From assembly GCF_036026595.1 (NCBI RefSeq), contig NZ_JARZFX010000002.1, forward strand, positions 62,001 through 126,000: a stretch of DNA of 64,000 nt. Direction: 5' to 3'. Under the pieces are notes generated by a model. It had not been told where the DNA came from and searched no databases. It saw nothing but the letters and a program-made list of their open reading frames with translations. Numbering within the stretch: position 1 is the first letter of the stretch; the number at the start of each line of letters is the position of its first letter. Shown here one piece after another: positions 17,536 through 26,334 of this stretch. This DNA is from Virgibacillus_P tibetensis. GTDB lineage: Bacteria; Bacillota; Bacilli; Bacillales; Amphibacillaceae. A program made the position numbers and the translations under genes.

Positions 17536-17899
17536 CGCCATCGTGCGAACATTTGCTTTAACAAATGACTAGACTATATCTTCACCCTCTAGCATTCTAG
17601 TAGGGGCCGGGCACTTCGGATTCAGAAGTTAATGAGACTTCTTTCACCTACGAATTTCATCACCATAGCTTGTGCTTTAGGTGGTTTATTCTAGTCGTTG
17701 AACCTTCGCCAGGCTTTCGCCACAGGCGCTTGGCTGCTGATTGCCCAATCTCTCTTCTTCTTAATCCTTCACGCTTGCTGTTTCCAGCTACGTTGTGGAG
17801 AAGAAAGCTCTCAGGGGTTTCCAGCAATTCACCCGGTCGTGCTCGCTAACCGTTACCAGTTAGGACGACTGTGCCTTACACTGCGATTTACGCAGCTTC
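17536..17899 (-). ncRNA. Group I intron 2 in the flagellin gene
   Basis: This 364-nt ORF-less intron has P AATTGCTGGAA, Q AATCAGCAGCCAAGC, R GGTTCAACGACTAGA and S AAGATATAGTC, nearly the same as intron 3, plus a P9 hairpin CATTTG/CAAATG. The exon ends in TGCT, pairing with intron GGCA (U-G at the splice site), and the intron ends in G before AAAGAAATG. An extra hairpin CTGCG/CGCAG sits in the P1 loop. Without splicing, translation would stop three codons into the intron. It is clearly related to intron 3. Confidence 0.92.
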
Positions 17900-18415
17900 A
17901 GCATAATCTACGTCACGGATACGTGATTCTGCAGCTGTTAGGTTCTCAGAAGATGCTCCTAGGTTATTAATTGTGTGTTCTAGACGGTTTTGAATTGCAC
18001 CTAACTTGGAACGCTCTGTTGAAACAGTTTCAATAGCAGTGTCAATTAATGCAATATTCCCATCAAAGCTATCCGCAGTTTCTACATTAAGTGTACCTAC
18101 ACCCAATGTGTCTGCTGTCATATCACCAATAGTAACTGTTAATTGCTGCTCTGCATTTGCTCCAATTTGAAATACTCCTGTAAAGGTACCATCTAATAGA
18201 GCTTTTTTGTTAAATTCAGTACGATCCGCAATTCCTTTACTATCGGCCGTACCACCTAACTCTTCAATCAATGAATCAAGTTCTGCTTGAATCGCTGCTA
18301 AATCTTCTGATTCTTGTGTCCCTGTGTTACCCGCTTGTACAGTTAACTCACGCATTCTCTGCAATATTGAATGCGTTTCATTCAATGCACCTTCTGCAGT
18401 TTGGATTAGAGAAAT
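17900..18415 (-). CDS. hag: Flagellin, exon 2 (central domain)
   Basis: This exon has 172 codons. It opens with ISLIQTAEGALNETHSILQR, the continuation of the N-terminal D1 helix, then a short variable region (about residues 105-190 of the spliced protein). It closes with the C-terminal D1 helix (RSKLGAIQNRLEHTINNL, SENLTAAESRIRDVDYA). It has no start codon or ribosome site of its own and is in frame with exons 1 and 3 only after removal of introns 1 and 2. Confidence 0.93.
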
Positions 18416-18694
18416 CAAATTTGTTATCGCAGTGGCTGTTTATCCGCTGCTTCTTTATGTTTCCATAAAGTTCAGATCATATCTTCATCCCTTTAGGATG
18501 CCCCGCGCTCGTGGGTGGGTTATTGGTATGGTTCCTCACCACCTGATCGTTACACCTTCCTAACTACTTCTTACCAATTCATTAGGCTTGGCTCGGTATT
18601 GCCCACCATCCACACTGCAAGTTTGGTTTGGGGTTCCACCGAATTCACGGAGTTATCATCTAAGCATTGCTGCTTAGAGCGGCATTTCCAGTCT
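18416..18694 (-). ncRNA. Group I intron 1 in the flagellin gene
   Basis: This 279-nt ORF-less intron is compact. Its guide sequence supports both splice sites. Exon ACGGU pairs with intron GCCG and neighbours (P1), and the adjacent intron GGAAAU pairs with the first bases of exon 2, AUUUCU (P10). P2 is TCTAAGCA/TGCTTAGA, and P7 is GATCA with TGATC inside AAGATATGATC. The intron ends in G. Its core differs clearly from introns 2 and 3, so it was acquired separately. Confidence 0.9.
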
Positions 18695-18901
18695 ACCGTC
18701 TTGAGCGTTTTTAGACGCCATTTCCAACCCGCGAATTTGTCCACGCATTTTTTCAGAGATTGCTAGACCTGCAGCATCGTCTCCTGCTTTGTTGATTTGA
18801 AGACCTGAAGAAAGCTTTTCCAAAGATCCTTGTACTGCGTTGTTGTTTGCACCCATTTGACGGTGCGTGTTTAGTGCTGAAATATTGTGATTAATAATCA
18901 T
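18695..18901 (-). CDS. hag: Flagellin, exon 1 (N-terminal D0/D1 domain)
   Basis: Exon 1 has 69 codons, starting MIINHNISALNTHRQMG and ending GLEMASKNAQDG. ATG 18901 follows GGAGGTAAGG. The spliced gene (exons 1-3: 69 + 172 + 35 codons) encodes a 276-residue Hag-type flagellin, a common length for Bacillaceae with a reduced central domain. Flagellin polymerises into the filament after export by the flagellar type III system. A sigma-D-type promoter lies about 190 bases upstream. The interruption coordinates match group I intron ends to the base, so this is an intron-split gene rather than a frameshifted pseudogene. Confidence 0.94.
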
Positions 18902-19089
18902 GTTTTCCTTACCTCCATGTAAGTGTATTTTTTTACGAGTCACATCCTTGTGTCTCGCTTTTATAACAACTCTATTTTAGAGTTACTACCAAAATTGTAC
19001 TGCTTTGGAGTGTTCACTCATTATTTGAGGTCTACTCCATTTCTTTACTAATGTTAGGCCATAACATTCATCATGATGATGTATTACTT

Positions 19090-19115
19090 ATATCGGCAGG
19101 TTTCGAGAATGTTTA
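19090..19115 (-). promoter_or_regulatory. Sigma-D (SigD) promoter of flagellin
   Basis: The minus strand shows TAAA, a 14-base spacer, then GCCGATAT, matching the motility sigma factor consensus (TAAA-N15-GCCGATAT). Transcription would start near 19083, giving a leader of about 180 bases. Confidence 0.88.
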
Positions 19116-19250
19116 AATGTTTTTTGAAAAACTTTTTATTATTTCTTTTTCCGGTTGAACAAGCATATAGTTAATTATATTTTGATTTAACTGAATAGAT
19201 TGATACCATTAGCAAGAAAGTGCTCTATAAAATTAAAAAGGAGGATTTAC

Positions 19251-20588
19251 ATGCAAGCAATAACATCGTTTTTTGATCGTATGGTTCAACGTTATTTACC
19301 AGATGCATTTCTATTTGCTATTATTTTAACCTTAGTCGTGTTTGTATTAGGAATTCTATTCACTGGAAGCTCTCCTGTCGAAATGGTTGGGTACTGGGGT
19401 GATGGGTTCTGGGATCTGCTGGCCTTTGCTATGCAAATGTCGCTTATCGTAGTTACGGGATACATACTGGCAAGTACGCCAATTGTCAAAAATGCTTTAG
19501 GTAAAATTAGTACATTCGCTAACACGCCAAGCCAGGCTATCCTGTTAGTTACAGTTGTTGCTTCCATCGCTTGTCTGATCAATTATGGATTCGGACTCGT
19601 TGTCGGCGCACTCTTTGCTATTCACGTAGCGAAACGCGTTCCATCTGTTGATTATCGTGTTTTGATGGCAAGTGCTTACAGTGGTTTCTTATTATGGCAT
19701 GGTGGGCTATCCGCTTCCATTCCATTGCTTATAGCCACACCGGGACATTTTTTAGAAGACACAATGGGGCTTGTTCCTGTTACCGAAACATTGTTTAGCA
19801 GCTTCAATCTATTTATTGTGTTCTTTCTATTATTTACACTACCGTTTGTAAACAGATTCTTAATGAAGTCAAAGGATCCATTACAAAATACAGATGCTTC
19901 CTTATGGAGACCGGAAGCTTCAGAGGACGATACTGCTGATAATCAACCGATAGCAAAAGCAGACAGAACACCTGCAGAACATTTAGAAAACAGCATGATC
20001 ATCTCACTTGTCATCGGGTTAATGGGACTCGCGTTTATCATTTACTTCTTTGTTGATAATGGATTTAATTTGAATATTAACATTGTAAACTTTATTATGC
20101 TTTTCCTGGGTATCATTTTCCATAGAACACCGAGACGCTTTTTAAACAGCGTAACGAATGCGGTCAAAAATGTTGGTGGAATCATTGTCCAGTTCCCATT
20201 CTATGCTGGTATTATGGGGATGATGGTTGCATCTGGACTATCTCAACAGATGTCCTTATGGTTCGTTGACCTGTCAACTGAATTTACGTTTCCATTATTC
20301 GCCTTCCTGAGCGCAGGTGTCGTAAACTTCTTCGTTCCTTCTGGTGGAGGCCAGTGGGCTGTTCAAGGTCCGATTATGATTCCGGCAGCAATGGAACTCG
20401 GAGTTGATACTGCAAAAGCAGCTGTAGCCGTTGCATGGGGTGATGCATGGACGAACATGATCCAGCCCTTCTGGGCGTTACCATTACTCGCAATCGCAGG
20501 CCTGAAAGTTCGAGATATTATGGGCTTCTGCGTATTGATTCTGATCTACAGCTTTATTCCAATATCTATTGGACTGTTATTCTTTTAA
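19251..20588 (+). CDS. Short-chain fatty acid transporter, AtoE family
   Basis: This is a 445-residue integral membrane protein with about 11 hydrophobic segments. Family features include FFDRMVQRYLPDAFLFAIIL at the N-terminus, LWHGGLSASIPLL in the middle and FFVPSGGGQWAVQGP with QPFWALPLLAIAGL near the end, as in AtoE-type carriers of acetoacetate and short-chain fatty acids. ATG 19251 is chosen because AAAAAGGAGG lies seven bases upstream; the frame could extend to 19200 but lacks a site there. It is a single-gene unit ended by a strong terminator. Confidence 0.9.
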   Translation: MQAITSFFDRMVQRYLPDAFLFAIILTLVVFVLGILFTGSSPVEMVGYWGDGFWDLLAFAMQMSLIVVTGYILASTPIVKNALGKISTFANTPSQAILLVTVVASIACLINYGFGLVVGALFAIHVAKRVPSVDYRVLMASAYSGFLLWHGGLSASIPLLIATPGHFLEDTMGLVPVTETLFSSFNLFIVFFLLFTLPFVNRFLMKSKDPLQNTDASLWRPEASEDDTADNQPIAKADRTPAEHLENSMIISLVIGLMGLAFIIYFFVDNGFNLNINIVNFIMLFLGIIFHRTPRRFLNSVTNAVKNVGGIIVQFPFYAGIMGMMVASGLSQQMSLWFVDLSTEFTFPLFAFLSAGVVNFFVPSGGGQWAVQGPIMIPAAMELGVDTAKAAVAVAWGDAWTNMIQPFWALPLLAIAGLKVRDIMGFCVLILIYSFIPISIGLLFF

Positions 20589-20593
20589 ACTAT

Positions 20594-20634
20594 TTAAAAA
20601 TCCTCGATCACATCCGATCGAGGATTTTTTAATA
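20594..20634. terminator. Strong terminator shared by convergent genes
   Basis: AAAAATCCTCGAT and ATCGAGGATTTTTT form a perfect stem of about ten pairs with flanking A and T runs. It serves the transporter and probably the converging hydrolase gene as well. Confidence 0.88.
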
Positions 20635-21507
20635 ATGCGTATTCAGAAACGATTTTATTTCTCTATTAATCTCTTCCAGCATTTCTTCTGAAGGAAAATG
20701 TCCCATATCATACGAATGATAGCTGACAAGATTAGGTATAATCTGCCGGGCTTTATTAATAACTTGTTTCTCTGGAAAGAATATATCTTTCTCTCCCATG
20801 ATGACCATGGTAGGTGCTTTGTAATTAATAAGCTCCTTTCGTTCTGTTAACTTCGGCATATTCTGCTCCAGTTTCACGTATTTAAAAACTTCACCGATTA
20901 TCTGCTTATTTCGTTCATTCATACTGCCTGCTGACATCACATCCGCTATTTTATTAAGGCTTGCTTGCGATCCAGTTCTATTAAAAGCCATTAAAGGAAG
21001 CAAAATTTTTCTAATCATATCGAATTTAGAGCCTAACTTAATCCCTGCAGGAGCAACTAGAATGGAACAATCAATTCTTTCGGGGAGATATGTTGCAAGC
21101 CTTAAAATAATGCCTGCACCGTAAGATGGACCGATAAATGCACTCTTCTCCACTTTAAAATGATCCATTACATCTGAAAGCCAGTTCGCAAAACTATTGT
21201 CCTTAGCTGAAATTCTTACTTCTTCACTGAAACCAGGATGCCCAATTGTATCTGGTGCATAGACTCGATAATCCTGTAATAGATTCTTAAACCACGATAA
21301 TGTCACAGGATTAACGGAATTTCCACCTTGTAAAATAAATAATGGCTTCCCATCCTTTGGTCCCGTAACCAGTGTATGTGTTTTACCATATCGTGTCTCC
21401 ACATATTCTCGCTCAAAAACAACATCGAATGTTTTTAGGTAACTTTCATAGGAATCCTGAATCTTCTTCTTTCCTGCTTCACTTTTATAGATAGTTTTAG
21501 GTTTCAA
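20629..21507 (-). CDS. Alpha/beta hydrolase
   Basis: The 292-residue protein is a cytosolic alpha/beta-hydrolase-fold enzyme. An oxyanion-loop motif LQGGNSVNP is followed by the nucleophile elbow GPSYGAG (Ser near residue 148). The acid Asp lies in MGEKDIFFPE and the catalytic His in YDMGHFPSEE. The substrate is not predictable. It forms a compact minus-strand group with the pentapeptide-repeat protein (9 bp gap) and the EamA transporter, so the three are probably cotranscribed. Confidence 0.85.
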   Translation of the reverse strand: MKPKTIYKSEAGKKKIQDSYESYLKTFDVVFEREYVETRYGKTHTLVTGPKDGKPLFILQGGNSVNPVTLSWFKNLLQDYRVYAPDTIGHPGFSEEVRISAKDNSFANWLSDVMDHFKVEKSAFIGPSYGAGIILRLATYLPERIDCSILVAPAGIKLGSKFDMIRKILLPLMAFNRTGSQASLNKIADVMSAGSMNERNKQIIGEVFKYVKLEQNMPKLTERKELINYKAPTMVIMGEKDIFFPEKQVINKARQIIPNLVSYHSYDMGHFPSEEMLEEINREIKSFLNTHY

Positions 21508-21516
21508 TGGATATCC

Positions 21517-22164
21517 CTACCCCTCTTTAATTATCAATCCCAATCCCTTAGCAAATCCAATCGCCTGTTCTGCCGAAACAGTACACCCTTCCAGCTGTTC
21601 AAAAGAAATAACTAATTGCTCAAATGTGCAGCTGCTTAAATCGATACCGTTTAAGCTCGTACCTGCTACATTAGCCTGATCCAGATTACACCTGTCAAAT
21701 TGAACATTTTTAAAGATTGATTCATAAAAATCAGCTTTGATCATAGAACACTCTCGAAAGGCTACTTGTTTGGAGTTGGTGAAACCGAAAGTCGCCATAT
21801 CTGCTAGACAGGAATCAAACACAATATTTCGTAAGGTAGCCCCGGACAGATTCCCACCAGTGAACTTGGACTGCTTCAATTCTACGCGATGGATAATTCC
21901 ATCACTAAAATCAACATTGGCCATATTGCACTTTTCAAAGACAACATCTGTTATTTCAACATTGCTGAACGTGACATTCACAAACGTCACATTTTTGAAA
22001 ATAAGCTTATCCAAGCACAGTTTATCAATTGTTAGATTACTAAGCTCGCAATCTTCAACAATCCCCATACTGATATAAGCCTCTTCCAGCATGGCATCAG
22101 TGATCTCCAGAATCGGCATTTTTTCCATAATTCTTGGTGAATCAATCTTTACCTTTTTAGTCAT
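21517..22164 (-). CDS. Pentapeptide-repeat protein
   Basis: The 215 residues contain many A(D/N)LXX-like five-residue repeats between about 40 and 195 (for example LIFKNVTFVNVTFSNVEITD and CNMANVDFSDG), which form a right-handed beta helix. Members include DNA-mimic proteins such as Qnr and MfpA, but most have no known role. The start overlaps the EamA gene by eight bases. A binding target cannot be named. Confidence 0.85.
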   Translation of the reverse strand: MTKKVKIDSPRIMEKMPILEITDAMLEEAYISMGIVEDCELSNLTIDKLCLDKLIFKNVTFVNVTFSNVEITDVVFEKCNMANVDFSDGIIHRVELKQSKFTGGNLSGATLRNIVFDSCLADMATFGFTNSKQVAFRECSMIKADFYESIFKNVQFDRCNLDQANVAGTSLNGIDLSSCTFEQLVISFEQLEGCTVSAEQAIGFAKGLGLIIKEG

Positions 22165-23089
22165 GACTATGTATTCCTCTCTTCTTTGTTATCTGTGCGA
22201 TAAGTATCCCTGCTATTATCATCCCGGATCCTACCGCTACACCTGCTGACATTTTTTCATTCAGTAGTAAGCTGCTGAACACCAGGCCGAACATGGGTAC
22301 TAGCAATGTGGAAATGGTTGCTGTTACCATGTCTATTAAACTAAGAATGAGAAACCAAACGGTAAAGCAAAGAGCAGAGGCCAGAACTCCTGTGAATAAA
22401 ATATAATATATACTATGTACGTTTAAGACGATTGGCTGGTTCCATTCCATAACTAATGCAGCAATAATGATGCCGATGGTGCCGAAGAGCATTTGATATG
22501 CTGAAGCCTGGATTTTTGCCAGTTGCTGTAGGTTGATCCGATAATAGACATTCGAAATTGCCCATGATATGGCTGCAATGATAATAAGAAGCTCACCAAA
22601 AATCACTTCGATATTTTGCCCAACCCATATATCCCAGCCTAATATTGTTAAAAGTCCGAGCATACCGATCATTAATCCCGTGAATTTGGGGGGTGTTATT
22701 TTTTCTCCGAGAAATTTCAATGCCAGAATACTGCTCCACATTGGCATAGAATATAAAAGCACAGATGACTTTCCGGCATCTACAAAACGAAGTCCATACA
22801 TGACCAGAAGAAAAACGACGGATGTTTGCAAGATGCCAACAATAACGATTGGTTTCCAGTATCGTCTTGGCGGCAAACCCAGTTTCATCAGCCACATGAC
22901 TAGAAGCAACGTTAACGAGCCGACACCAAACCGAAATGCCGAGAAAGTAAATGGCCCCATATAATCCAGCGATGCTTTCATTAGTACCCAGGCATAGCCC
23001 CAGAGTAAAGTGATCGCTAAGATAAGAAGCCAAAGGAGGATTTTATTTTTTTGGAGGCTATTAAGGAAGGTATTGGAAAAGTTAGTCAT
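22157..23089 (-). CDS. EamA/DMT family transporter
   Basis: The 310-residue protein has ten hydrophobic segments in two EamA repeats, the first starting LLWLLILAITLLWGYAWVLM and the second around GELLIIIAAISWAISNVYYR. DMT proteins of this size export metabolites such as amino acids or take up nucleoside-like compounds; the cargo is unknown. I start at ATG 23089 (MTNFSN) because AGAGGTGG lies five bases upstream; an upstream in-frame ATG at 23107 has no good site. It is the first gene of the three-gene minus-strand unit. Confidence 0.88.
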   Translation of the reverse strand: MTNFSNTFLNSLQKNKILLWLLILAITLLWGYAWVLMKASLDYMGPFTFSAFRFGVGSLTLLLVMWLMKLGLPPRRYWKPIVIVGILQTSVVFLLVMYGLRFVDAGKSSVLLYSMPMWSSILALKFLGEKITPPKFTGLMIGMLGLLTILGWDIWVGQNIEVIFGELLIIIAAISWAISNVYYRINLQQLAKIQASAYQMLFGTIGIIIAALVMEWNQPIVLNVHSIYYILFTGVLASALCFTVWFLILSLIDMVTATISTLLVPMFGLVFSSLLLNEKMSAGVAVGSGMIIAGILIAQITKKRGIHSHD

Positions 23090-23177
23090 TGATTCCACCT
23101 CTTTCATTAGTAATTATCATTACATGATAGCAGGTAGAGATAAAATAGCAAAAAAAATAAGCCTGCACATGCACGCT

Positions 23178-23429
23178 TTAATTTATGCGTTGCGCTATTA
23201 ACTTTTTTGTTCCCTTAGCCAAATTGCCTTCTATTACCATTGCTAACTTTTTATCTAAAATCCTGACGTTTTGTTGCAGTCCATGGATATGTAATTCAAC
23301 ATTATCTGCTTCGGTCTCCAGATTGGAATATAGTTCATCAATTTGATGGCTGCTCGTCTGTAAATCTTTTAGTTCTTCAAGCAATAGTGTGATAGCTTGC
23401 AACAGATCTTCCATCATTTCTTTGGTCAA
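23178..23429 (-). CDS. Small coiled-coil hypothetical protein
   Basis: The 83-residue, mostly helical protein has heptad-like spacing (LLQAITLLLEELKDLQ, SHQIDELYSNLETEADNVEL) that suggests a coiled coil, and a basic tail GTKKLIAQRIN. ATG 23429 follows a run of G residues (GGGGGAAAC). It stands alone between the EamA gene and the HemAT-type receptor. No family is recognised and the coding call rests on start signal and composition. Confidence 0.6.
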   Translation of the reverse strand: MTKEMMEDLLQAITLLLEELKDLQTSSHQIDELYSNLETEADNVELHIHGLQQNVRILDKKLAMVIEGNLAKGTKKLIAQRIN

Positions 23430-23575
23430 TCTGTTTCCCCCCTAGTCTTTTGTATTTTCTGTATTTTAATCGTATCATTCACTAAAAAACACGACAAGTG
23501 TATATAGAAGGATTTTCGTTTTTGAGGTAGGTATAATTAACTGTAAAAATCTAGGATTTATAAAAGGCAAAAAAA

Positions 23576-23616
23576 AATAGAAATCAGGACTTTATATAAA
23601 AAATCCTAATCTCTAT
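23576..23616 (-). terminator. Terminator of the HemAT-type gene
   Basis: On the minus strand AGATTAGGA pairs imperfectly with TCCTGATTTCT across an AT loop, followed by eight T residues. Confidence 0.75.
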
Positions 23617-23627
23617 CTAATTATCAT

Positions 23628-24941
23628 TTACCTATCTCTTACCTCCATCAGCCGACTGAGGTTATCGGCCGACTCTGAAATCGTTGTCGCTGATTGTTCG
23701 ATTTCATGAATGGCTTGCCCGAATACTTCCAGATCATCTTGAATATTTTCATTGCTTGACTTTGCTTTTTCCATGCTTTCATCAATTTTCCCAAACGCAT
23801 TTTCGGTATTTCTCATTTGCTCTTTCACATCTGACAGAAAGCCCTGCACTTCTTTAATAGATGATGAACTGTTGAATATTTGTTCATTTGTCTGGCTTAC
23901 CAACCCGGTAACATTCGTTACGGAACTTCCCGTTTGTTCTGCAAGCTTCCTCACTTCTTCCGCTACCACTGCGAATCCACGTCCATGTTCTCCGGCTCGT
24001 GCCGCTTCAATGGAGGCATTTAATGCCAGCAGGTTGGTTTGATCTGCAATCGATTTTACGATTTCTATAATTTCTTTTATTTGCGTGGACATTATTTCGA
24101 GACTTTCCATATCTTTATTTACTTTAATTGTACTTACTTCCATATTTTCAATGGAATTACCCATCTCGCCCAGCCGCTCTCTCCCTTGGATTGCTGCTCC
24201 TTTTGCTTCTTCCGCAAGCTCAGTGCCAACTTTTGAATTGGAGGTAATAGTATCTACCTGTGCTGTCATTTCTTCAATAGAAGCATTTGTTTCTTCAGCT
24301 AGTGCAGCCAACTCAACTGATGTTCGCTCCAGTGATTCCAGCATAACCGTTTTTGTTTGTGCTTCCTGTTCCTTGATGCGCAGAACTTCTTCATCATAAG
24401 CTTCCAATACAACCTGCTGTTCTAAATTTAGTAATTTATTAACTACTCTAATTGCCAGTGTACGGTCTCCTGCACTCTGAAAGTTCTTCTGAATCACGTC
24501 CATTAAGCCATCGAATAATTTTTGAAAAGATGCTATGTACCACTTCTGTGTCAGGCCAATTCTCACATGGATATGTGCGATCGTTTTTCTTCTCTGAATA
24601 AATTCTTCGTTCATCTCTCCGGAAAACATTTCAACAACATGCCTGCTTAATGTTTTCTTAAGCCTGTCAATTGAGCTGTTGTCTTCAATGATTTTAATTA
24701 GTTTCGGGTTGTGCTCCAGATTCTTATAAAACCCCTCAATAATTGCCGTATGATCTTCCACCACAAATTGTTTGAGTGCTTGCGCCACAGCAAAATCCAT
24801 TTCTGTAAAATCAAGCATGTTTAATTGTTTTTCTAAATCACTGCCAGGTTCTACATTAACAAGTGGTTTCATTTGTTTACACATTTCAATTAAAATTTCA
24901 TTTTTCGTCTCAGTCTTTTTTCTCTTTAGTCTCAGTGCCAT
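23628..24941 (-). CDS. hemAT: Globin-coupled aerotaxis receptor, HemAT type
   Basis: The 437-residue soluble chemoreceptor has an N-terminal protoglobin sensor (about residues 35-185), with a conserved RRKTIAHIHVRIGL helix that supplies the proximal heme His, and a C-terminal methyl-accepting signalling domain. Its tip (about 295-335) reads NLLALNASIEAARAGEHGRG. There are no membrane segments. HemAT in Bacillus subtilis binds O2 and signals to CheA for aerotaxis. It is monocistronic, with its own terminator, and fits with the flagellin and stator genes in the window. Confidence 0.92.
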   Translation of the reverse strand: MALRLKRKKTETKNEILIEMCKQMKPLVNVEPGSDLEKQLNMLDFTEMDFAVAQALKQFVVEDHTAIIEGFYKNLEHNPKLIKIIEDNSSIDRLKKTLSRHVVEMFSGEMNEEFIQRRKTIAHIHVRIGLTQKWYIASFQKLFDGLMDVIQKNFQSAGDRTLAIRVVNKLLNLEQQVVLEAYDEEVLRIKEQEAQTKTVMLESLERTSVELAALAEETNASIEEMTAQVDTITSNSKVGTELAEEAKGAAIQGRERLGEMGNSIENMEVSTIKVNKDMESLEIMSTQIKEIIEIVKSIADQTNLLALNASIEAARAGEHGRGFAVVAEEVRKLAEQTGSSVTNVTGLVSQTNEQIFNSSSSIKEVQGFLSDVKEQMRNTENAFGKIDESMEKAKSSNENIQDDLEVFGQAIHEIEQSATTISESADNLSRLMEVRDR

Positions 24942-25099
24942 ATGGTTCCATACTCTCCTCTTAAAACAGATATACTATAATATCGACTGATTATCAGAAA
25001 TTGTGTAGTTCTAAACTCACTTTCGCAGAGTAAAATCGAAACATAAGCCTCATGTCAAAACAGTCGTATTGCACACATACCTGATCGGACGGTTTTGAC

Positions 25100-25245
25100 C
25101 CGCCCAAAGGGGTGATCGCTGAATGAACCGGGCTAAACGCGGGATTAAGCTGATGAAACGCTGAATAAAGTGGGCTGAACGCGGGATTAACCAAGCCGAA
25201 CGCTGAATAAAGTGGTACGATCGCTGAATGAAGGCAGGCAGCAGT
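25100..25245. repeat. Imperfect tandem repeats (CGCTGAATAAAGTG / GAACGCGGGATTAA units)
   Basis: Units such as CGCTGAATGAACCGGGCT, AACGCGGGATTAA, CGCTGAATAAAGTGGGCT and CGCTGAATGAAGG recur about five times in 140 bases. A minus-strand frame through them gives a repetitive peptide (NPAFSP, YSAF), but it has no ribosome site, so I treat it as non-coding repeat DNA. The stretch is GC-richer than its flanks. Confidence 0.6.
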
Positions 25246-25313
25246 CATGGCAAATAGGTTAAATCGCGTGCAGACAGGGACGAGTAGCCGATTAAATAAA
25301 AAATGACATGAAA

Positions 25314-25345
25314 AAACCGCTTCCCAATCAGGAAGCGGCTCACTC
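25314..25345 (-). terminator. Terminator after the ureohydrolase gene
   Basis: CCGCTTCC pairs with GGAAGCGG across six bases, with TTTTTTCATG on the minus strand after it. Confidence 0.8.
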
Positions 25346-25357
25346 TATATATATTCT

Positions 25358-26311
25358 CTATTTCCCCTGTTCGTTTAAAATATTTCCTGCAAGTGCATAA
25401 AGCACGACATAGCTTACGAAATGGGATGAGTTATCATTTACATCCTGTTGTGGATATACTTCTACAAAATCCATGCCGCGAATTCCCAGTTTGGCAAATT
25501 CATGTACCAGCTCCAATAATTCAAATGAAGTTAAGCCGTTTCCATCAACAGGTCCGCCTGGATTAAAAGCAAAATCCAGAACATCACTGCAAATACTTAA
25601 ATAAACTGCCTCTGTGCCTTCACTCGCAATATCATATGCTTTTTTAGCAAGCTCAGCTAAATCCGGTGCTTTACGAACTTCTCGTACAGAAATGGTTGTT
25701 GCCCCAACCTCTTTTGCATACTGTCCTGTTTCCGGTGCATTCCGTGGACCATGAATTCCCATATGAACAATACTTTCATTACGAACACTTTCACTTTCGT
25801 AAATACGGTGGAATGGCGTGCTGCGTGCATATAAATCGCCTTCGTAATCTTTATAGTTATCATAATGGGCATCAAGGTGAATGATTCCGACCTTACCGTC
25901 CACTTCCTCACTCAACGCTTTTACAATCGGATAAGTAATTCCATGGTCACCACCAAGCGCGACTGGAAATTTATCCGTCTTCCAAACCGAGCTGGCAAAA
26001 TTTTCGATGCGTTTCATCGTCTCAATAGTATCTGCTGGTACGACATCCACATCACCTAAATCGCCAATTTTGTAATGGCTGAATACATCGATATTGTCGA
26101 GTTCTGGTAAATAACCAGAGTAACGGGCAGAGTTTATCCGAATAACCTTTGGTCCTAATTCACAGCCCGTATAATCTCCCCATGTTACTGCACCTTCCCA
26201 AGGAACTCCATAAATTAGTACATCACTTTCATCAGTAGTTACATCTTTAATGCTGACTTTTTTTCCGCCTAAAAAACAAGGTGTATTGCCATAGATTTTT
26301 TCTTGACTCAT
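25358..26311 (-). CDS. Ureohydrolase (agmatinase/arginase family) with altered metal site
   Basis: The 317-residue protein belongs to the binuclear-manganese ureohydrolases that release urea or a related product from guanidino compounds. Metal motifs GGDHG and LDAHYDNY are intact. The fourth motif, normally SxDxDxxDPAxxPG, reads SICSDVLDFAFNPG here, so the first Asp ligand is Cys and the Pro is Phe. This marks a distinct subfamily whose substrate cannot be assumed to be agmatine. It is 23 bp downstream of the symporter gene and likely cotranscribed, so imported substrate is plausible. Confidence 0.85.
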   Translation of the reverse strand: MSQEKIYGNTPCFLGGKKVSIKDVTTDESDVLIYGVPWEGAVTWGDYTGCELGPKVIRINSARYSGYLPELDNIDVFSHYKIGDLGDVDVVPADTIETMKRIENFASSVWKTDKFPVALGGDHGITYPIVKALSEEVDGKVGIIHLDAHYDNYKDYEGDLYARSTPFHRIYESESVRNESIVHMGIHGPRNAPETGQYAKEVGATTISVREVRKAPDLAELAKKAYDIASEGTEAVYLSICSDVLDFAFNPGGPVDGNGLTSFELLELVHEFAKLGIRGMDFVEVYPQQDVNDNSSHFVSYVVLYALAGNILNEQGK

Positions 26312-26334
26312 GCTGTATCACTCCTAAATTGCTA

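Noticed and set aside
17010..18943. Flagellin as two overlapping pseudogene pieces or a frameshifted gene
   Set aside because: The gaps are bounded by exact group I splice features and the remaining exons join in frame to a full flagellin.
23010..23201. Plus-strand frames over the EamA gene end
   Set aside because: Shadows of minus-strand genes without start signals.
24994..25248. 84-residue protein with NPAFSP and YSAF repeats
   Set aside because: Frame arises from tandem repeats, with no start signal.
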